A stretch of DNA of 64,000 nucleotides from DATLNF01 sp035536235 (GCA_035536235.1 DATLOQ010000004.1:1-64000), one strand, 5' to 3'. Shown: positions 53,330-62,231, counted from the stretch's first letter. The notes: a model not told the origin generated them from the letters alone. A program made the numbers and translations.

Positions 53330-53608
53330 ATGTTGGACCTGTTCGCGGTCGACTTACCTGACGACGTCGAGGCATCGGACCTGCCGTGCTTTCGCACGGA
53401 GCCGGACCTCTTCTTCGCCGAGTCGCCCGCTGACGTCGAGCTCGCCAAGGCGTTGTGCGTCGACTGCCCGATCCGGGCGACCTGCCTCGCCGGGGCCGTG
53501 GAGCGCCGGGAGCCGTGGGGCGTCTGGGGCGGCCAGCTGTTCGTCCAGGGCGCCATCGTCGCGCGCAAGCGGCCCCGCGGTCGCCCGCGAAAAGAAGTCG
53601 CCGCGTGA
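53330..53608 (+). CDS. whiB7: WhiB7 transcriptional regulator (4Fe-4S, AT-hook)
   Basis: 92 residues from the ATG at 53330, preceded by GAGGGG at 8 nt. Cys20, Cys43, Cys46 and Cys52 bind the 4Fe-4S cluster, GVWGG at 64-68 is the family turn, and RPRGRPRK at 81-88 is the AT-hook found only in the WhiB7 branch. It binds sigma A and activates antibiotic-resistance genes, including itself. The gene lies behind a promoter with an AT patch, an upstream ORF and a terminator, so it is controlled by attenuation. It is next to uvrD2, as in mycobacteria. Confidence 0.95.
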   Translation: MLDLFAVDLPDDVEASDLPCFRTEPDLFFAESPADVELAKALCVDCPIRATCLAGAVERREPWGVWGGQLFVQGAIVARKRPRGRPRKEVAA

Positions 53609-53651
53609 GCGTCGAATCCATGAGCCACACCACAGTGAGAGGAACACCGTC

Positions 53652-53825
53652 ATGAACCTGATCCACGAGGAGCTGGCCCGCACCCATCAGCGGGCGCTGC
53701 TCCGGGACGCCGAAGTGCAACGGGTTGCGTTGCGACTCGCCCTGGCTCGGCGCTGGGCGCGCCGCGCCGAGGCGGCCGGCCGGCGAGCCCGGGCGGCAGC
53801 CAACGCGGTCGCCGAGATCGCGTGA
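53652..53825 (+). CDS. 57-residue Arg/Ala-rich helical protein downstream of whiB7
   Basis: 57 codons from an ATG with GAGAGGA at 8 nt spacing. It lies 43 nt after whiB7 and before a hairpin, so it belongs to the same transcript. The peptide is one amphipathic helix with 13 Arg (pI very high), which could bind RNA, DNA or membranes. Similar short Arg-rich genes occur in actinobacteria without function. Co-induction with whiB7 would tie it to the antibiotic response. Confidence 0.6.
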   Translation: MNLIHEELARTHQRALLRDAEVQRVALRLALARRWARRAEAAGRRARAAANAVAEIA

Positions 53826-53877
53826 GCGGCCCGACAGCAGCGCAACCAGCTTTCCCAGCCTCACCAGCGCCAACCGG

Positions 53878-53910
53878 AGCCCCCGGTGCCCTTCCCCGGC
53901 ACCGGGGGCT
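53878..53910 (+). terminator. GC-rich hairpin ending the whiB7 transcript
   Basis: AGCCCCCGGTGCC at 53878-53890 pairs perfectly with 53898-53910 (13 bp), with a 7-nt loop. Only a weak T-containing stretch follows, as is common in high-GC genomes. It lies 53 nt after the Arg-rich gene. Confidence 0.7.
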
Positions 53911-53974
53911 TCGTCGTACCGCCGAGCACCCGGGTTAGGCTCAGCCCCCGCCGTAGACGCTGTGAAGGAGCTCC

Positions 53975-55486
53975 GTGCCGCTGCCCGACCGGGTTCTCGA
54001 GGTCTCTGGCGAACCGGCCGGACTCGCGCCAACGCAGGAGCTGCGCCAGCGTGCGCTCGCCGTGCTCCTCGCGCCCGGTGTGGGGCACATCGTGGACCTC
54101 GTCGCTTACGCCGACGGCGATGTCATCGAGGTCGCCAATGCCGACGGCTCGACGGCTTTCGACCGCTCGGCGCCGCACGCCGTACGACGAGTCACCGGCC
54201 GCGACCCGATCGCGCGGCAGGATCCACTCGCCTTCGCCAGGCTGGCCGATGAGCCAGTCGCTCCGGCGAACGCCGCGAACTCCTACCCGTTCGCCCGCGA
54301 GCGGCTGGCGGGCCTCTTCGAGCACCCGGCCGCCCCTGATCTCGCCGTGGTGCACACCGCGGGCCATTACTGGCCGGAGCGCGGCGGCCATCTCGGTGAG
54401 CACGGCTCTCTCGACGTCGTGCAGTCGCGTGCGCCTCTGGTGCTGTCTGGCGCTGGAGTCGTGGAGCGCGGTCTGCTCGACCGAGCGGCGCGGACGCCGG
54501 ATGTCGGCGCCACACTGCTGCACGCCGCCGGGGTCGACACCGATGACAACGGCGGGCACCACGCTCGGCAGACCGGTGCGTCCCTCGACGATCTGGTCGC
54601 TGCAGGAGCCAAGCACGTCGTCGGGCTGCTGTGGGACGGCTGCAACAGCAACGACCTCTACGCCCTCGCCGCCTCGGGCGAGCTGCCCGCCGTGGCGAGA
54701 CTGCTCGCACGAGGCTGCGCCCTGCGTGGCGGAGCGATCGCCGAGTTCCCGAGCGTCACACTCGTCAACCACACGTCGGCGCTCACCGGATGCGGCCCGG
54801 GCCGCCACGGGATCCTGAACAACGCCTTCTACGACAGACGCTCCGCCGAGCGCGTCGTACCCAACGACTCCTCGACGTGGCACCGGGCCTGCGAGTGGCT
54901 CGAGCCGGACGTCGAGACCGTGTTCGAGACGATGGCTCGCGCCCGGCCCGGTGCGATGACGGCGTGCGTCAACGAGCCGATCGACCGGGGCGCGACGTAC
55001 TCGACGTTCGGGCTGGTGCGCGCCCGGGGTCATTCCGACGGGGCCAAGAGCCTGGGCAGCGAGCTGCCCGACCCGACCGTTGACCCGCATGCGTCGGCTG
55101 AGCAGGTGGCCGCCGATCCCGGCTACGCCTGGGGTACGTCGGTGGACGCGACCGGCTTGGCGCAGGTGCTGGGCCTGTGGGCCGAGCCGGCGACGCGGCC
55201 CGCGATGATGTGGTGGAACACCACGCTCACCGACACGGCGCACCACCTCGGCGGCCCGCACTCGGCGGTGGCGCGCGCGTCGATGCGGGACGCCGACCGC
55301 CGTCTTGGCGTGTTCCTCGACCTGCTCGAATCGACGGGTACGGCGGACGACACGTTCGTCCTGCTCACCAGCGATCACGGCTCCGAGGCGGCTGACCCGA
55401 CCTGCTTGGGAGACTGGGACGCCGCGCTGACTGCGGCCGGCATCCCCTTTCGAGACGAGGCCTACGGCTTCCTCTACCTCGGCTGA
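53975..55486 (+). CDS. Type I phosphodiesterase/nucleotide pyrophosphatase-like protein with duplicated N-terminal half
   Basis: 503 residues from a GTG. The C-terminal 300 residues (about 205-503) form an alkaline-phosphatase superfamily domain: LLWDGCNSNDLYAL carries the first metal site, TLVNHTSALTGCGPGRHGI the nucleophile Thr/Ser region, and LLTSDHGSEA the last His. The first 190 residues look like only the back half of the same fold (GHYWPERGGHLGEHGS, then APLVLSGAG and a final VGATLLHAAGV). The front copy lacks the nucleophile part and is likely inactive. It may hydrolyse nucleotides or phosphodiesters. No signal peptide. Confidence 0.8.
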   Translation: MPLPDRVLEVSGEPAGLAPTQELRQRALAVLLAPGVGHIVDLVAYADGDVIEVANADGSTAFDRSAPHAVRRVTGRDPIARQDPLAFARLADEPVAPANAANSYPFARERLAGLFEHPAAPDLAVVHTAGHYWPERGGHLGEHGSLDVVQSRAPLVLSGAGVVERGLLDRAARTPDVGATLLHAAGVDTDDNGGHHARQTGASLDDLVAAGAKHVVGLLWDGCNSNDLYALAASGELPAVARLLARGCALRGGAIAEFPSVTLVNHTSALTGCGPGRHGILNNAFYDRRSAERVVPNDSSTWHRACEWLEPDVETVFETMARARPGAMTACVNEPIDRGATYSTFGLVRARGHSDGAKSLGSELPDPTVDPHASAEQVAADPGYAWGTSVDATGLAQVLGLWAEPATRPAMMWWNTTLTDTAHHLGGPHSAVARASMRDADRRLGVFLDLLESTGTADDTFVLLTSDHGSEAADPTCLGDWDAALTAAGIPFRDEAYGFLYLG

Positions 55487-55607
55487 TCCGACAACCTCCG
55501 GACCGGGGCATCTCCTTTCTCCTGCTCGACCAAGGCGGCCGTCGCGGTTCGTGCGTTGGAACGAGTGACGGTAGTTCGGTTCGGGTCAGACCAGACCGCG
55601 ACGACGT

Positions 55608-56690
55608 CTACGTGCGGGCCTCGAAAACTCGGTTGAACGGAGTCTCGGTGGCGCGCCGGAACCGCCCGAACCCGGCCTCGGTCAGCAGTTGACGCCACGT
55701 CGACTCCGGGACCTGGGGCCCAAGCGCATAGCGGCCACCCTGCGCCTTGGCGTGGGCGACGCAGACGAACAGGCCGGCTGAGTAGAAAAGCTTGCCGAGC
55801 GGGTTGACGTTGTCGCTCACAGTCTCGCCCGCCATGGGCTCGACCAGCAGGAGCGTCCCGCTGTCCGCCAGTGACGCTCGGATGTGCGCCGCTGCCTGCA
55901 GCGGGTCGCCCATGTCGTGAAGGGCGTCGAAGACGCAGGCGAGGTCGAAGCCACTGCCGGCGTAGTCCGCCGCACTGGCGACCTCGAAGCGGACCCGGTC
56001 CGCGACGCCGGCTTCCGCGGCGCGCTTGCGGGCCACCTCGATCGACTCGGCGTGGTAGTCGACCCCGAGGAATGTGCTCTTCGGATAGGCCTGCGCGAGC
56101 ACGATCGTGGACGCCCCGTGGCCGCAGCCGATGTCCGCGACCGACCCGCCGGCGACCAGCCTCGCCTCGACGCCGTCGAGAGCGGGAATCCAGGAGCTGA
56201 CCAGGTTGCCGACGTAGCCGGGCTTGAACAGGCGCTCGGTGCCGTCGAAGAGGTCCTGGTGGTGCTCGTGCCAGCCGACGCCGGCACCGGTGCGGACGGC
56301 CTGCCGAAGCAGCCGCTCCTCGTCCTTGAACAGCACCCCGGCGATGGAGAGCATCCCGGCCGCGAACGCCGGGCTCGACTCGTCGGTGAGCACCTCGGCC
56401 TGCGCGGGGGTGAGGCTGATCCGGCCGGAGCCCGGGTCGTGCGCGCAGTACCCGGCGGCGACCTGCGCGTCGGCCCACTCCTGCAGGTAGCGGGCGTCGC
56501 ATTGGGTGCGCGCTGCGAGTTCCTGCGGTGTGGCCGGGCCGCCTGAGGCCAGTGCCTTGTACAGCCCGAGCTTGTCGCCGAGGATGACGGTCGCGGCGTG
56601 GAAGGCGGTGGCTGCGTCGCCGACGACCTGACTGAGGAAGGCGTCCAGGTCGGTCGTTTCTGTCGTGGTCGTTGCCGAGGTCTTGGTCAT
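55608..56690 (-). CDS. Class I SAM-dependent methyltransferase with N-terminal winged-helix
   Basis: 360 residues from the ATG at 56690, with AGGAGGAG upstream. The first about 100 residues form a winged-helix dimerisation-like domain (LYKALASGGPATPQELA), seen in Rv2258c-like and natural-product O-methyltransferases. The SAM domain follows (SVADIGCGHGAST, FLGVDYHAESI, CVFDALHDMGDP). Substrate unknown. The first gene of a divergent pair with the SnoaL-like gene, 121 nt apart, so a shared control region lies between them. Confidence 0.86.
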   Translation of the reverse strand: MTKTSATTTTETTDLDAFLSQVVGDAATAFHAATVILGDKLGLYKALASGGPATPQELAARTQCDARYLQEWADAQVAAGYCAHDPGSGRISLTPAQAEVLTDESSPAFAAGMLSIAGVLFKDEERLLRQAVRTGAGVGWHEHHQDLFDGTERLFKPGYVGNLVSSWIPALDGVEARLVAGGSVADIGCGHGASTIVLAQAYPKSTFLGVDYHAESIEVARKRAAEAGVADRVRFEVASAADYAGSGFDLACVFDALHDMGDPLQAAAHIRASLADSGTLLLVEPMAGETVSDNVNPLGKLFYSAGLFVCVAHAKAQGGRYALGPQVPESTWRQLLTEAGFGRFRRATETPFNRVFEART

Positions 56691-56811
56691 GTCGCTCCTC
56701 CTGTGGTGATCGGATGCCGGCGACCCTGTGCCTGCTGCCCTGCAGCGACCATGCAGCCGCGGCGCCGGAGCGCTGCAGGCCCACTGCAGGAGTGACGCCG
56801 ACAGTGCAGCC

Positions 56812-57279
56812 ATGACCACGACGACGAGCACCACCACCGCACCGGCGACAGCACTGCCGACCCCGTCCGCGGTGGACCGGCTTCTCGAGGCGATCGCCAC
56901 CGGGCGCGGCGGCACCGTGGCCGCGCTCTTCGCCGATGACGCCCTCTTGGACGCCACCGTGCCCGGCTGGCGCTTCCGTCGATGCGGCGGGCGCGCCGTG
57001 GCCACGGAGTACGCCTCCTGGTTCGCCAGCCCGGCGCGGTTCGAGGAGCTTGACCGGCTGCCCGTCCAGGACGGTGAGATCGTCACCTACCTGCTGACGT
57101 GGCTGGAGTACGGCGTCCCGTGGGCCGCACACCACTGCCACCGGCTGACGCTGGACGCGAACGGACGGATCTGCGGCGACCGGGTCTTCTGCGGAGGTCG
57201 CTGGGACGCCGCACTCCTCGCGCGGATGGAGCAGGCTCAGGTGGAGTCCGACGAGCAGGAGGCTGGACATGTCCGCTGA
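56812..57279 (+). CDS. SnoaL-like polyketide cyclase/NTF2 fold protein
   Basis: 155 residues from the ATG at 56812. The first 30 residues are a Thr/Ala/Pro-rich tail, then a single NTF2-like fold: VDRLLEAIATG helix, F-A-D-D-A-L-L-D, then strands. Conserved His in AAHHCHRLTL fit a ligand-binding or catalytic cone. The end overlaps the phosphotransferase start by 11 nt, so the two are coupled. It could be a cyclase, hydrolase or binding protein in the putative small-molecule cluster. Confidence 0.75.
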   Translation: MTTTTSTTTAPATALPTPSAVDRLLEAIATGRGGTVAALFADDALLDATVPGWRFRRCGGRAVATEYASWFASPARFEELDRLPVQDGEIVTYLLTWLEYGVPWAAHHCHRLTLDANGRICGDRVFCGGRWDAALLARMEQAQVESDEQEAGHVR

Positions 57280-58294
57280 CGCCGCCCCGGTGCCCGGCCG
57301 TACGGTGGCCGACTCGGTCGACGAGCTGCTCGCCGGGGCCAGCCGGCGTGAGCCGTTCGTGCCCGCCGAGACCCGCTCGACCGCTCGATTCGAACGAGTC
57401 TGGGTCGACGGCGAGCCGATGGTCCTGAAGTACCTGCACGCCGACGACGACTTCGCGATGCGTGCCACCGGCGACGTCGGCTCCCGTGTCCTGCTGGCGT
57501 GGACCGCCGGGCTGTTCGACGTGGCCGCCGACCTTGTCGACCACGCGGTCGTCGGCGCTGCCCGGGGCGTTGGACGACACGGGTGGGGTGCGGCGCTGCT
57601 CATGCGCGACGCGTCCACCGACCTCGTGCCCCCGGGTGACGATGAGTTCCCTGAGGCGCGGCACGACGGCTTCATCGGCGCCCTCGCCGGCGTCTGCGCA
57701 CGCACCTGGGGCTGGCGCGACCAGCTCGGTCTGCTGCCGTACGCCAGCCGGTGGACGTTCTTCGGCCCGGACACTCTCGACGCGGAACGGGCGCAGGGCT
57801 GGCCCGAGCCGGTGCCGAGGATCGCCGCGCAGGGCTGGCAGGCCTTCGCGGAGCGGGCCCCGGCCGACGTAGCGGCATCCGTCGACGCACTGCGGCGCGA
57901 CGTGGGCCCGCTGGTGAGCGCGCTTCAGCAGACGCCGTCGTGCTTCCTGCACGGTGACTGGAAGGCCAGCAACCTCGGCACCGCGGCTGACGGCCGCACC
58001 GTGCTGCTCGACTGGGTCTACCTCGGCGAGGGTCCGGCCTGCCACGAGCTCGGCTGGTACCTGGCGCTCAATCGGGCCAAGCTGCCCAGCGCCCGGCCGA
58101 AGGAGCGGGTGGTCGAGCAGTTCCGGGCAGCGCTGGAGAGCCACGGTGTCGCGACCGGCGAGTGGTGGGACCGCCAGCTGGCACTCAGCCTGCTCGGCAC
58201 GCTGGTCGAGTTCGGCTGGGAGAAGGCCCTCGGGGACGACGCCGAGCTGGGCTGGTGGTGCGACCGAGCGCGGGAGGGGCTGGCCCGGCTGTGA
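57269..58294 (+). CDS. Phosphotransferase family protein (aminoglycoside/choline kinase-like)
   Basis: 341 residues. The kinase-like fold has an N-lobe (LKYLHADDDF), a catalytic loop FLHGDWKASNLG with intact His-Gly-Asp and Asn, and LLDWVYLGEGP giving the metal Asp. It is classic for APH/choline kinase-like enzymes that phosphorylate sugars, aminoglycosides, or amino alcohols. The ATG overlaps the SnoaL-like stop by 11 nt, and its stop overlaps the following methyltransferase start by 4 nt, so the three form one coupled operon. Confidence 0.84.
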   Translation: MSADAAPVPGRTVADSVDELLAGASRREPFVPAETRSTARFERVWVDGEPMVLKYLHADDDFAMRATGDVGSRVLLAWTAGLFDVAADLVDHAVVGAARGVGRHGWGAALLMRDASTDLVPPGDDEFPEARHDGFIGALAGVCARTWGWRDQLGLLPYASRWTFFGPDTLDAERAQGWPEPVPRIAAQGWQAFAERAPADVAASVDALRRDVGPLVSALQQTPSCFLHGDWKASNLGTAADGRTVLLDWVYLGEGPACHELGWYLALNRAKLPSARPKERVVEQFRAALESHGVATGEWWDRQLALSLLGTLVEFGWEKALGDDAELGWWCDRAREGLARL

Positions 58295-59361
58295 ACGCCG
58301 ACCTCACCGCCGCGTACAACGCCACGGGGCGCGCGTGGCAGGTCGGCGCCGGACCGGTCTACGACCGGCTCGCCGACGTGGTCGTCGGGCAGTGCCCGGT
58401 GCCGCTCGCCGGTGCCCGGGTGCTCGACCTAGGCGCCGGCACCGGCGCCGCTTGGCGCGCGGCGCGACGTCGGGGGGCCAACGTGGTCGCCGTCGACATC
58501 GCCGTCGGGATGCTGACGGCCGCCGCTCGCCGGCCGCCGAGTGTCGCGGGCGACGCGGTTGCCCTGCCGTTCCTCCCGGGCTCCTTCGACGCCGTGATCG
58601 CCGCTTTCAGCCTGAACCACCTGGCTCGTCCGGTGGCGGGGCTCCGGGAGGCAGTCAGGGTGCTCGCGGCCGGTGGCGGGCTGGTGGTCAGCGCCTACTC
58701 CGCCGACGACCACCACCCGGTGAAGGCGGCGACCGACGCGGCAGCCGCGGCTCGGGGGTGGCGCCCGGAGCCCTGGTACCTCGCACTGCGCGAGCGAGCG
58801 GTGCCTCGGCTGGCCACAGTGGAGCGAGCGGGGCAGGTCGCCGCGGAGGCCGGGCTGGACGGGGCCGATCTCCGTACCGTCCGGGTGTCCTTCCCGGAGC
58901 TGGGAGCACGTGACCTGGTCGCGTGGCGGCTAGGCATGGCCCAGCTGGCGCCGTTCGTCGCCGGGCTGCCGCGGCAGGCTCGGGCGGCGCTGGTCCGCGA
59001 CGCCCTGGGGCGGCTCGGCCCCGAGCCACCCGTGCTCGTGCGCTCGCTGGTGGTGCTGCGCTGGCGTGACGGCCGCCGGCCCTCCCGCGACGTGACGGGC
59101 TGCGCTCAGCCCAGCACCCGGGACGCGAACGCCCGGACCGCGTCCCCGTCCGGTGCGTCGGCCGCGACCGCGACCGCCCGACGCTCGGCCTCGGCCCGCC
59201 AGGTGGCGTTGCCGAACTCCGCGGCGAGCCCGGCGACGAGCGGCCAGCCGTCGAGGGCGGCGCAGTGGCCGAGCTCGCCGACGACCGCGTCGAGCCGACC
59301 GAGGTCGCTGGCCGGCTGGCCACCGGCGAGCGCTCCCACGGCAGTGGCGAGCAGGGCGTAA
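58291..59361 (+). CDS. Class I SAM-dependent methyltransferase, 3' end overlapping the antisense regulator
   Basis: 356 residues as read from a GTG that overlaps the previous stop. The SAM-binding VLDLGAGTG at about 46-54 and AFSLNHLARPV (motif post-IV) are intact. The recognisable fold ends near residue 265 (LVVLRWRDGRR). The remaining about 90 residues are Ala/Ser/Arg-rich and lie opposite the regulator gene, so they look like read-through caused by a missing stop or a frameshift. Substrate unknown; the operon partners are a SnoaL-like protein and a phosphotransferase. Confidence 0.72.
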   Translation: MNADLTAAYNATGRAWQVGAGPVYDRLADVVVGQCPVPLAGARVLDLGAGTGAAWRAARRRGANVVAVDIAVGMLTAAARRPPSVAGDAVALPFLPGSFDAVIAAFSLNHLARPVAGLREAVRVLAAGGGLVVSAYSADDHHPVKAATDAAAAARGWRPEPWYLALRERAVPRLATVERAGQVAAEAGLDGADLRTVRVSFPELGARDLVAWRLGMAQLAPFVAGLPRQARAALVRDALGRLGPEPPVLVRSLVVLRWRDGRRPSRDVTGCAQPSTRDANARTASPSGASAATATARRSASARQVALPNSAASPATSGQPSRAAQWPSSPTTASSRPRSLAGWPPASAPTAVASRA

Positions 59362-62231
59362 CGGCGAGTGCCCCGGGAGGTGGCATCACCCTCGACCTCG
59401 GCGCTGAGCCGGGCAGCCGTGTCGTGATCACCGCTGGCCAGCGCGAGCCGTGCGCGGGCCAGTCCCCACCGGTGCCGCTGGTGCCAGGCCATCGTCCCCT
59501 GCCACTGGCCGAGGCCGTCCATCCGGTCGAGGAGCGCGGCGGCGCCGTCCAGGTCACCAGCGAGCAGCCGGCCGTCGGTGAGGTCGAGCAGCCCCGCGTA
59601 GTACGGCTCGGAGAACGGACCGCTGGGCTCGCCGCGGCTGACGGCCTCGTTGTTCAGGTCGTCGGCCGGGCCGGGCAGACCGGTCCACCGCAGCACCCAC
59701 GCCCGGGCGTTGAGCGCCGGCCCGCGCATACGAGCACCCACGTCGCCGGCCCGTGCGACGGCGGAGTCGAGCGCGTCCAGGGCAGGAAGGGCCTCGCTCA
59801 CCCGGCCCAACTGGCCCAGCGCGAGGGCGCGCACGAAGCGACCGTGCAACGGCGCGAACGGGTGCGCGAGCCGCTCCGGGGCGAGCAGAGCCGGCCCGAG
59901 CAGCGCCAGCGCGTCGGCGGGCCGGCCCTCGTGGATGCGGACCTGCGCCAGCCACACCGCCGCCAGTCCCCGCACCTCCGACGGAGCCGGCTCGGCCACC
60001 GCGGACTCGAGCCGGTCGGCGGCCTCCCGCACATCCCCCGATCCGTGTCGTACCCGACCGGCGAGCGCCAGGCAGCTCACCCGCACCGCGGGTTCGACGG
60101 CGGTGGCCACACCCTCGTCCGCCTGCACCTGCGCCAGGTCGTAGCGGCGCTGGTAGTAGGCCACCCAGCCAGCGACCTCGAGCGCCCGCGCCCCGCCACC
60201 TGCGGCGACCGCCCGCGCCGCGTCCTCGGCCGCATCGTCGATCCGGCCTCCGGCCATCGCGAGCCGGGCTCGGGCCGCGTACGCGTCGGCCGACTCGGTG
60301 AGCGCCAGCGCAAGGTCGACATGGGCGCGCGCCGCAGTCAGGTCGTAGCGGACGACGGCCGCCTCGGCCGCGCTCAGGTACCACCTGGCGGCCAGTGCGA
60401 CCTCGCCGCCGAGCCGCGCGTGCACGGCCACGGTCAGTGGGTCCGGTGCAGGGCGGGAGGCTAGCGCGCGCGCCGCGTCGCGGTGCAGCAGCGCCTGCCG
60501 GGCGCTGCTGACGGAGGCCTCGAGGGCTTCGCGCTCCAGCTCGTGCCGGAAGGCGAGGCCGGCGCCTCGGTCGACGAGCAGTCCCCGGGCGGCGGCCGCC
60601 TCCAGGTGGTCGAGCAGCCGGGTGGCCGGCGACCGCAGGACCGCAGCCATCACGTCGAGGTCGATGTCGTCGCCGAGGACGGCTGCCGCGCGTAGCGTGC
60701 GCGCGGCAGCGCCCAGGTCGGCGACCCGGTGGGCGACGGCCTCGCGGACCGACGTGGGCAGGTCCTCGCCCCGGCTGTGCGCGAGAGCTGTGAGCAGCAG
60801 CGGATGGCCACCGCTGCGGGCGTGCAGTTCATCCGCTCGCGCGTGCCCGACGACGGCCGCCGCCGCGGCCAGGTCCAGCGGTCCCAGGGTGAGGACCGTG
60901 TTCGCGCCGAGGTGGAGGTCGCTGCCGGGCCTGGTCGCGACGACCACCACCAGGCGCGGCAGTCGTCGCACGGCGAAGGAGAGCCAAGCCGACGTCGACG
61001 CCGAGGCCAGGTGCAGGTCGTCTACGGCGACCACGACGGGACGACTCTCGGCCAGGCGATGCACCACCCCGAGCAGCGCGCCGAACAACCGGGCCCGACC
61101 GAGGTCGGGGTCGCCCAGGACGGTCGCGCCGCCGACATCGGCGATCGCCTCGACACCGAGGAACGGGCCGATGACGGTGGTGTCGTCGCCCAGCGCGGAC
61201 CGACGCTCTGCGGGCGAGCGCCCGGCAAGTGCCACCGTGACGGCGTCGAGGACAGGCTGAAGCGGCAGGTCTCGCCCGAGCGGGTCGCAGCGGCCCAACA
61301 GCACCAGGGCTCGCAGCGCTGCCCGGCTGGTCCACTCCCGGATGAGGACCGACTTTCCGATGCCTGCCTCGCCCTGGACGACGACCGTGCAGCCGTCTGC
61401 GGTAGCGACAGCCCGGTCGAGGGCGGCGTCGAGCGCGCCAAGTTCGATGTCGCGGCCATGCAGCGTCGGGATGGGCGGAGAAGATGGCGTCGTGCCGGGC
61501 GGCAGGTGCCCGACCACGATCGCCTCGTTGAGTGCCACTGTCTCGGTCATCGGCGGGACGCCCAGGTCCTCCGCCAGCCGCGCCCGCATCCGCCCGTACG
61601 CGGCCAGCGCAGATGCGGGCCGACCCGCGGCCGTATTCGCCCGCATCAGCACCCGCAAGCACGCCTCGTCGTACGGGTCGTGCGCCAACGCCTGCTCGGC
61701 CAGCGCAGAAGCCGACACGTGGTCGCCGGCGCGGTCCGCCGCCTCGGCCGCGATCTGGCGGGCCGACGCCGAGCAGGCGAGTGCCGCCGCGCGTTCGACC
61801 TCGACCCAGTCGCCTTCCTCCTCGGGTAGCACCGTCCCACGGGCCAGCGCGATGGCTGCCTCTGCGGCGGCGCTGGCCGTACCGAACCGGCCGCGGGTGA
61901 GTGCGTCGCCGGCCTCTGCTACGCGCGCCGCGAGCTCCTCGACGTCCAGCCAGTCGACTACCAGCAGATACCCGGCGTCGGTACGCCTCAGGCGGTCGGC
62001 ACCCAGCACACCGCGGAGTCGGGATACCAGCACGCCGACTTGGTCAGTCGGGCGTGCAGGCGGCGATTCGCCCCAGAGAACCTCGACGAGCCGTTCGCTC
62101 GAAACGGCAGCCCGACGGGCGAGCACGAGCACCTTGAGAAGCCGTCGCGCCTTGAGGCTGCCGAGCGCGCGTTCCTCCACTCCCTCGACCGCGAGGCCGC
62201 CGAGGACACGGACGCGCAGCCGCCTGACCAT
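59106..62231 (-). CDS. AfsR/BTAD-type large ATPase transcriptional regulator
   Basis: 1041 residues from the ATG at 62231 (TTG at 62249 is an alternative). N-terminal OmpR/SARP-like winged helix (1-95), then a bacterial transcriptional activation domain (96-240). An NTPase domain has Walker A GEAGIGKS at 287-294 and a likely VVVAVDDLHL Walker B. About 450 residues of TPR-like Ala-rich helices follow. It lacks the LuxR C-terminal HTH of LuxR giants, so DNA binding must come from the N-terminal domain. This type activates antibiotic or secondary-metabolite genes in streptomycetes. The gene faces the methyltransferase operon and overlaps its end by 256 nt. Confidence 0.88.
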   Translation of the reverse strand: MVRRLRVRVLGGLAVEGVEERALGSLKARRLLKVLVLARRAAVSSERLVEVLWGESPPARPTDQVGVLVSRLRGVLGADRLRRTDAGYLLVVDWLDVEELAARVAEAGDALTRGRFGTASAAAEAAIALARGTVLPEEEGDWVEVERAAALACSASARQIAAEAADRAGDHVSASALAEQALAHDPYDEACLRVLMRANTAAGRPASALAAYGRMRARLAEDLGVPPMTETVALNEAIVVGHLPPGTTPSSPPIPTLHGRDIELGALDAALDRAVATADGCTVVVQGEAGIGKSVLIREWTSRAALRALVLLGRCDPLGRDLPLQPVLDAVTVALAGRSPAERRSALGDDTTVIGPFLGVEAIADVGGATVLGDPDLGRARLFGALLGVVHRLAESRPVVVAVDDLHLASASTSAWLSFAVRRLPRLVVVVATRPGSDLHLGANTVLTLGPLDLAAAAAVVGHARADELHARSGGHPLLLTALAHSRGEDLPTSVREAVAHRVADLGAAARTLRAAAVLGDDIDLDVMAAVLRSPATRLLDHLEAAAARGLLVDRGAGLAFRHELEREALEASVSSARQALLHRDAARALASRPAPDPLTVAVHARLGGEVALAARWYLSAAEAAVVRYDLTAARAHVDLALALTESADAYAARARLAMAGGRIDDAAEDAARAVAAGGGARALEVAGWVAYYQRRYDLAQVQADEGVATAVEPAVRVSCLALAGRVRHGSGDVREAADRLESAVAEPAPSEVRGLAAVWLAQVRIHEGRPADALALLGPALLAPERLAHPFAPLHGRFVRALALGQLGRVSEALPALDALDSAVARAGDVGARMRGPALNARAWVLRWTGLPGPADDLNNEAVSRGEPSGPFSEPYYAGLLDLTDGRLLAGDLDGAAALLDRMDGLGQWQGTMAWHQRHRWGLARARLALASGDHDTAARLSAEVEGDATSRGTRRYALLATAVGALAGGQPASDLGRLDAVVGELGHCAALDGWPLVAGLAAEFGNATWRAEAERRAVAVAADAPDGDAVRAFASRVLG

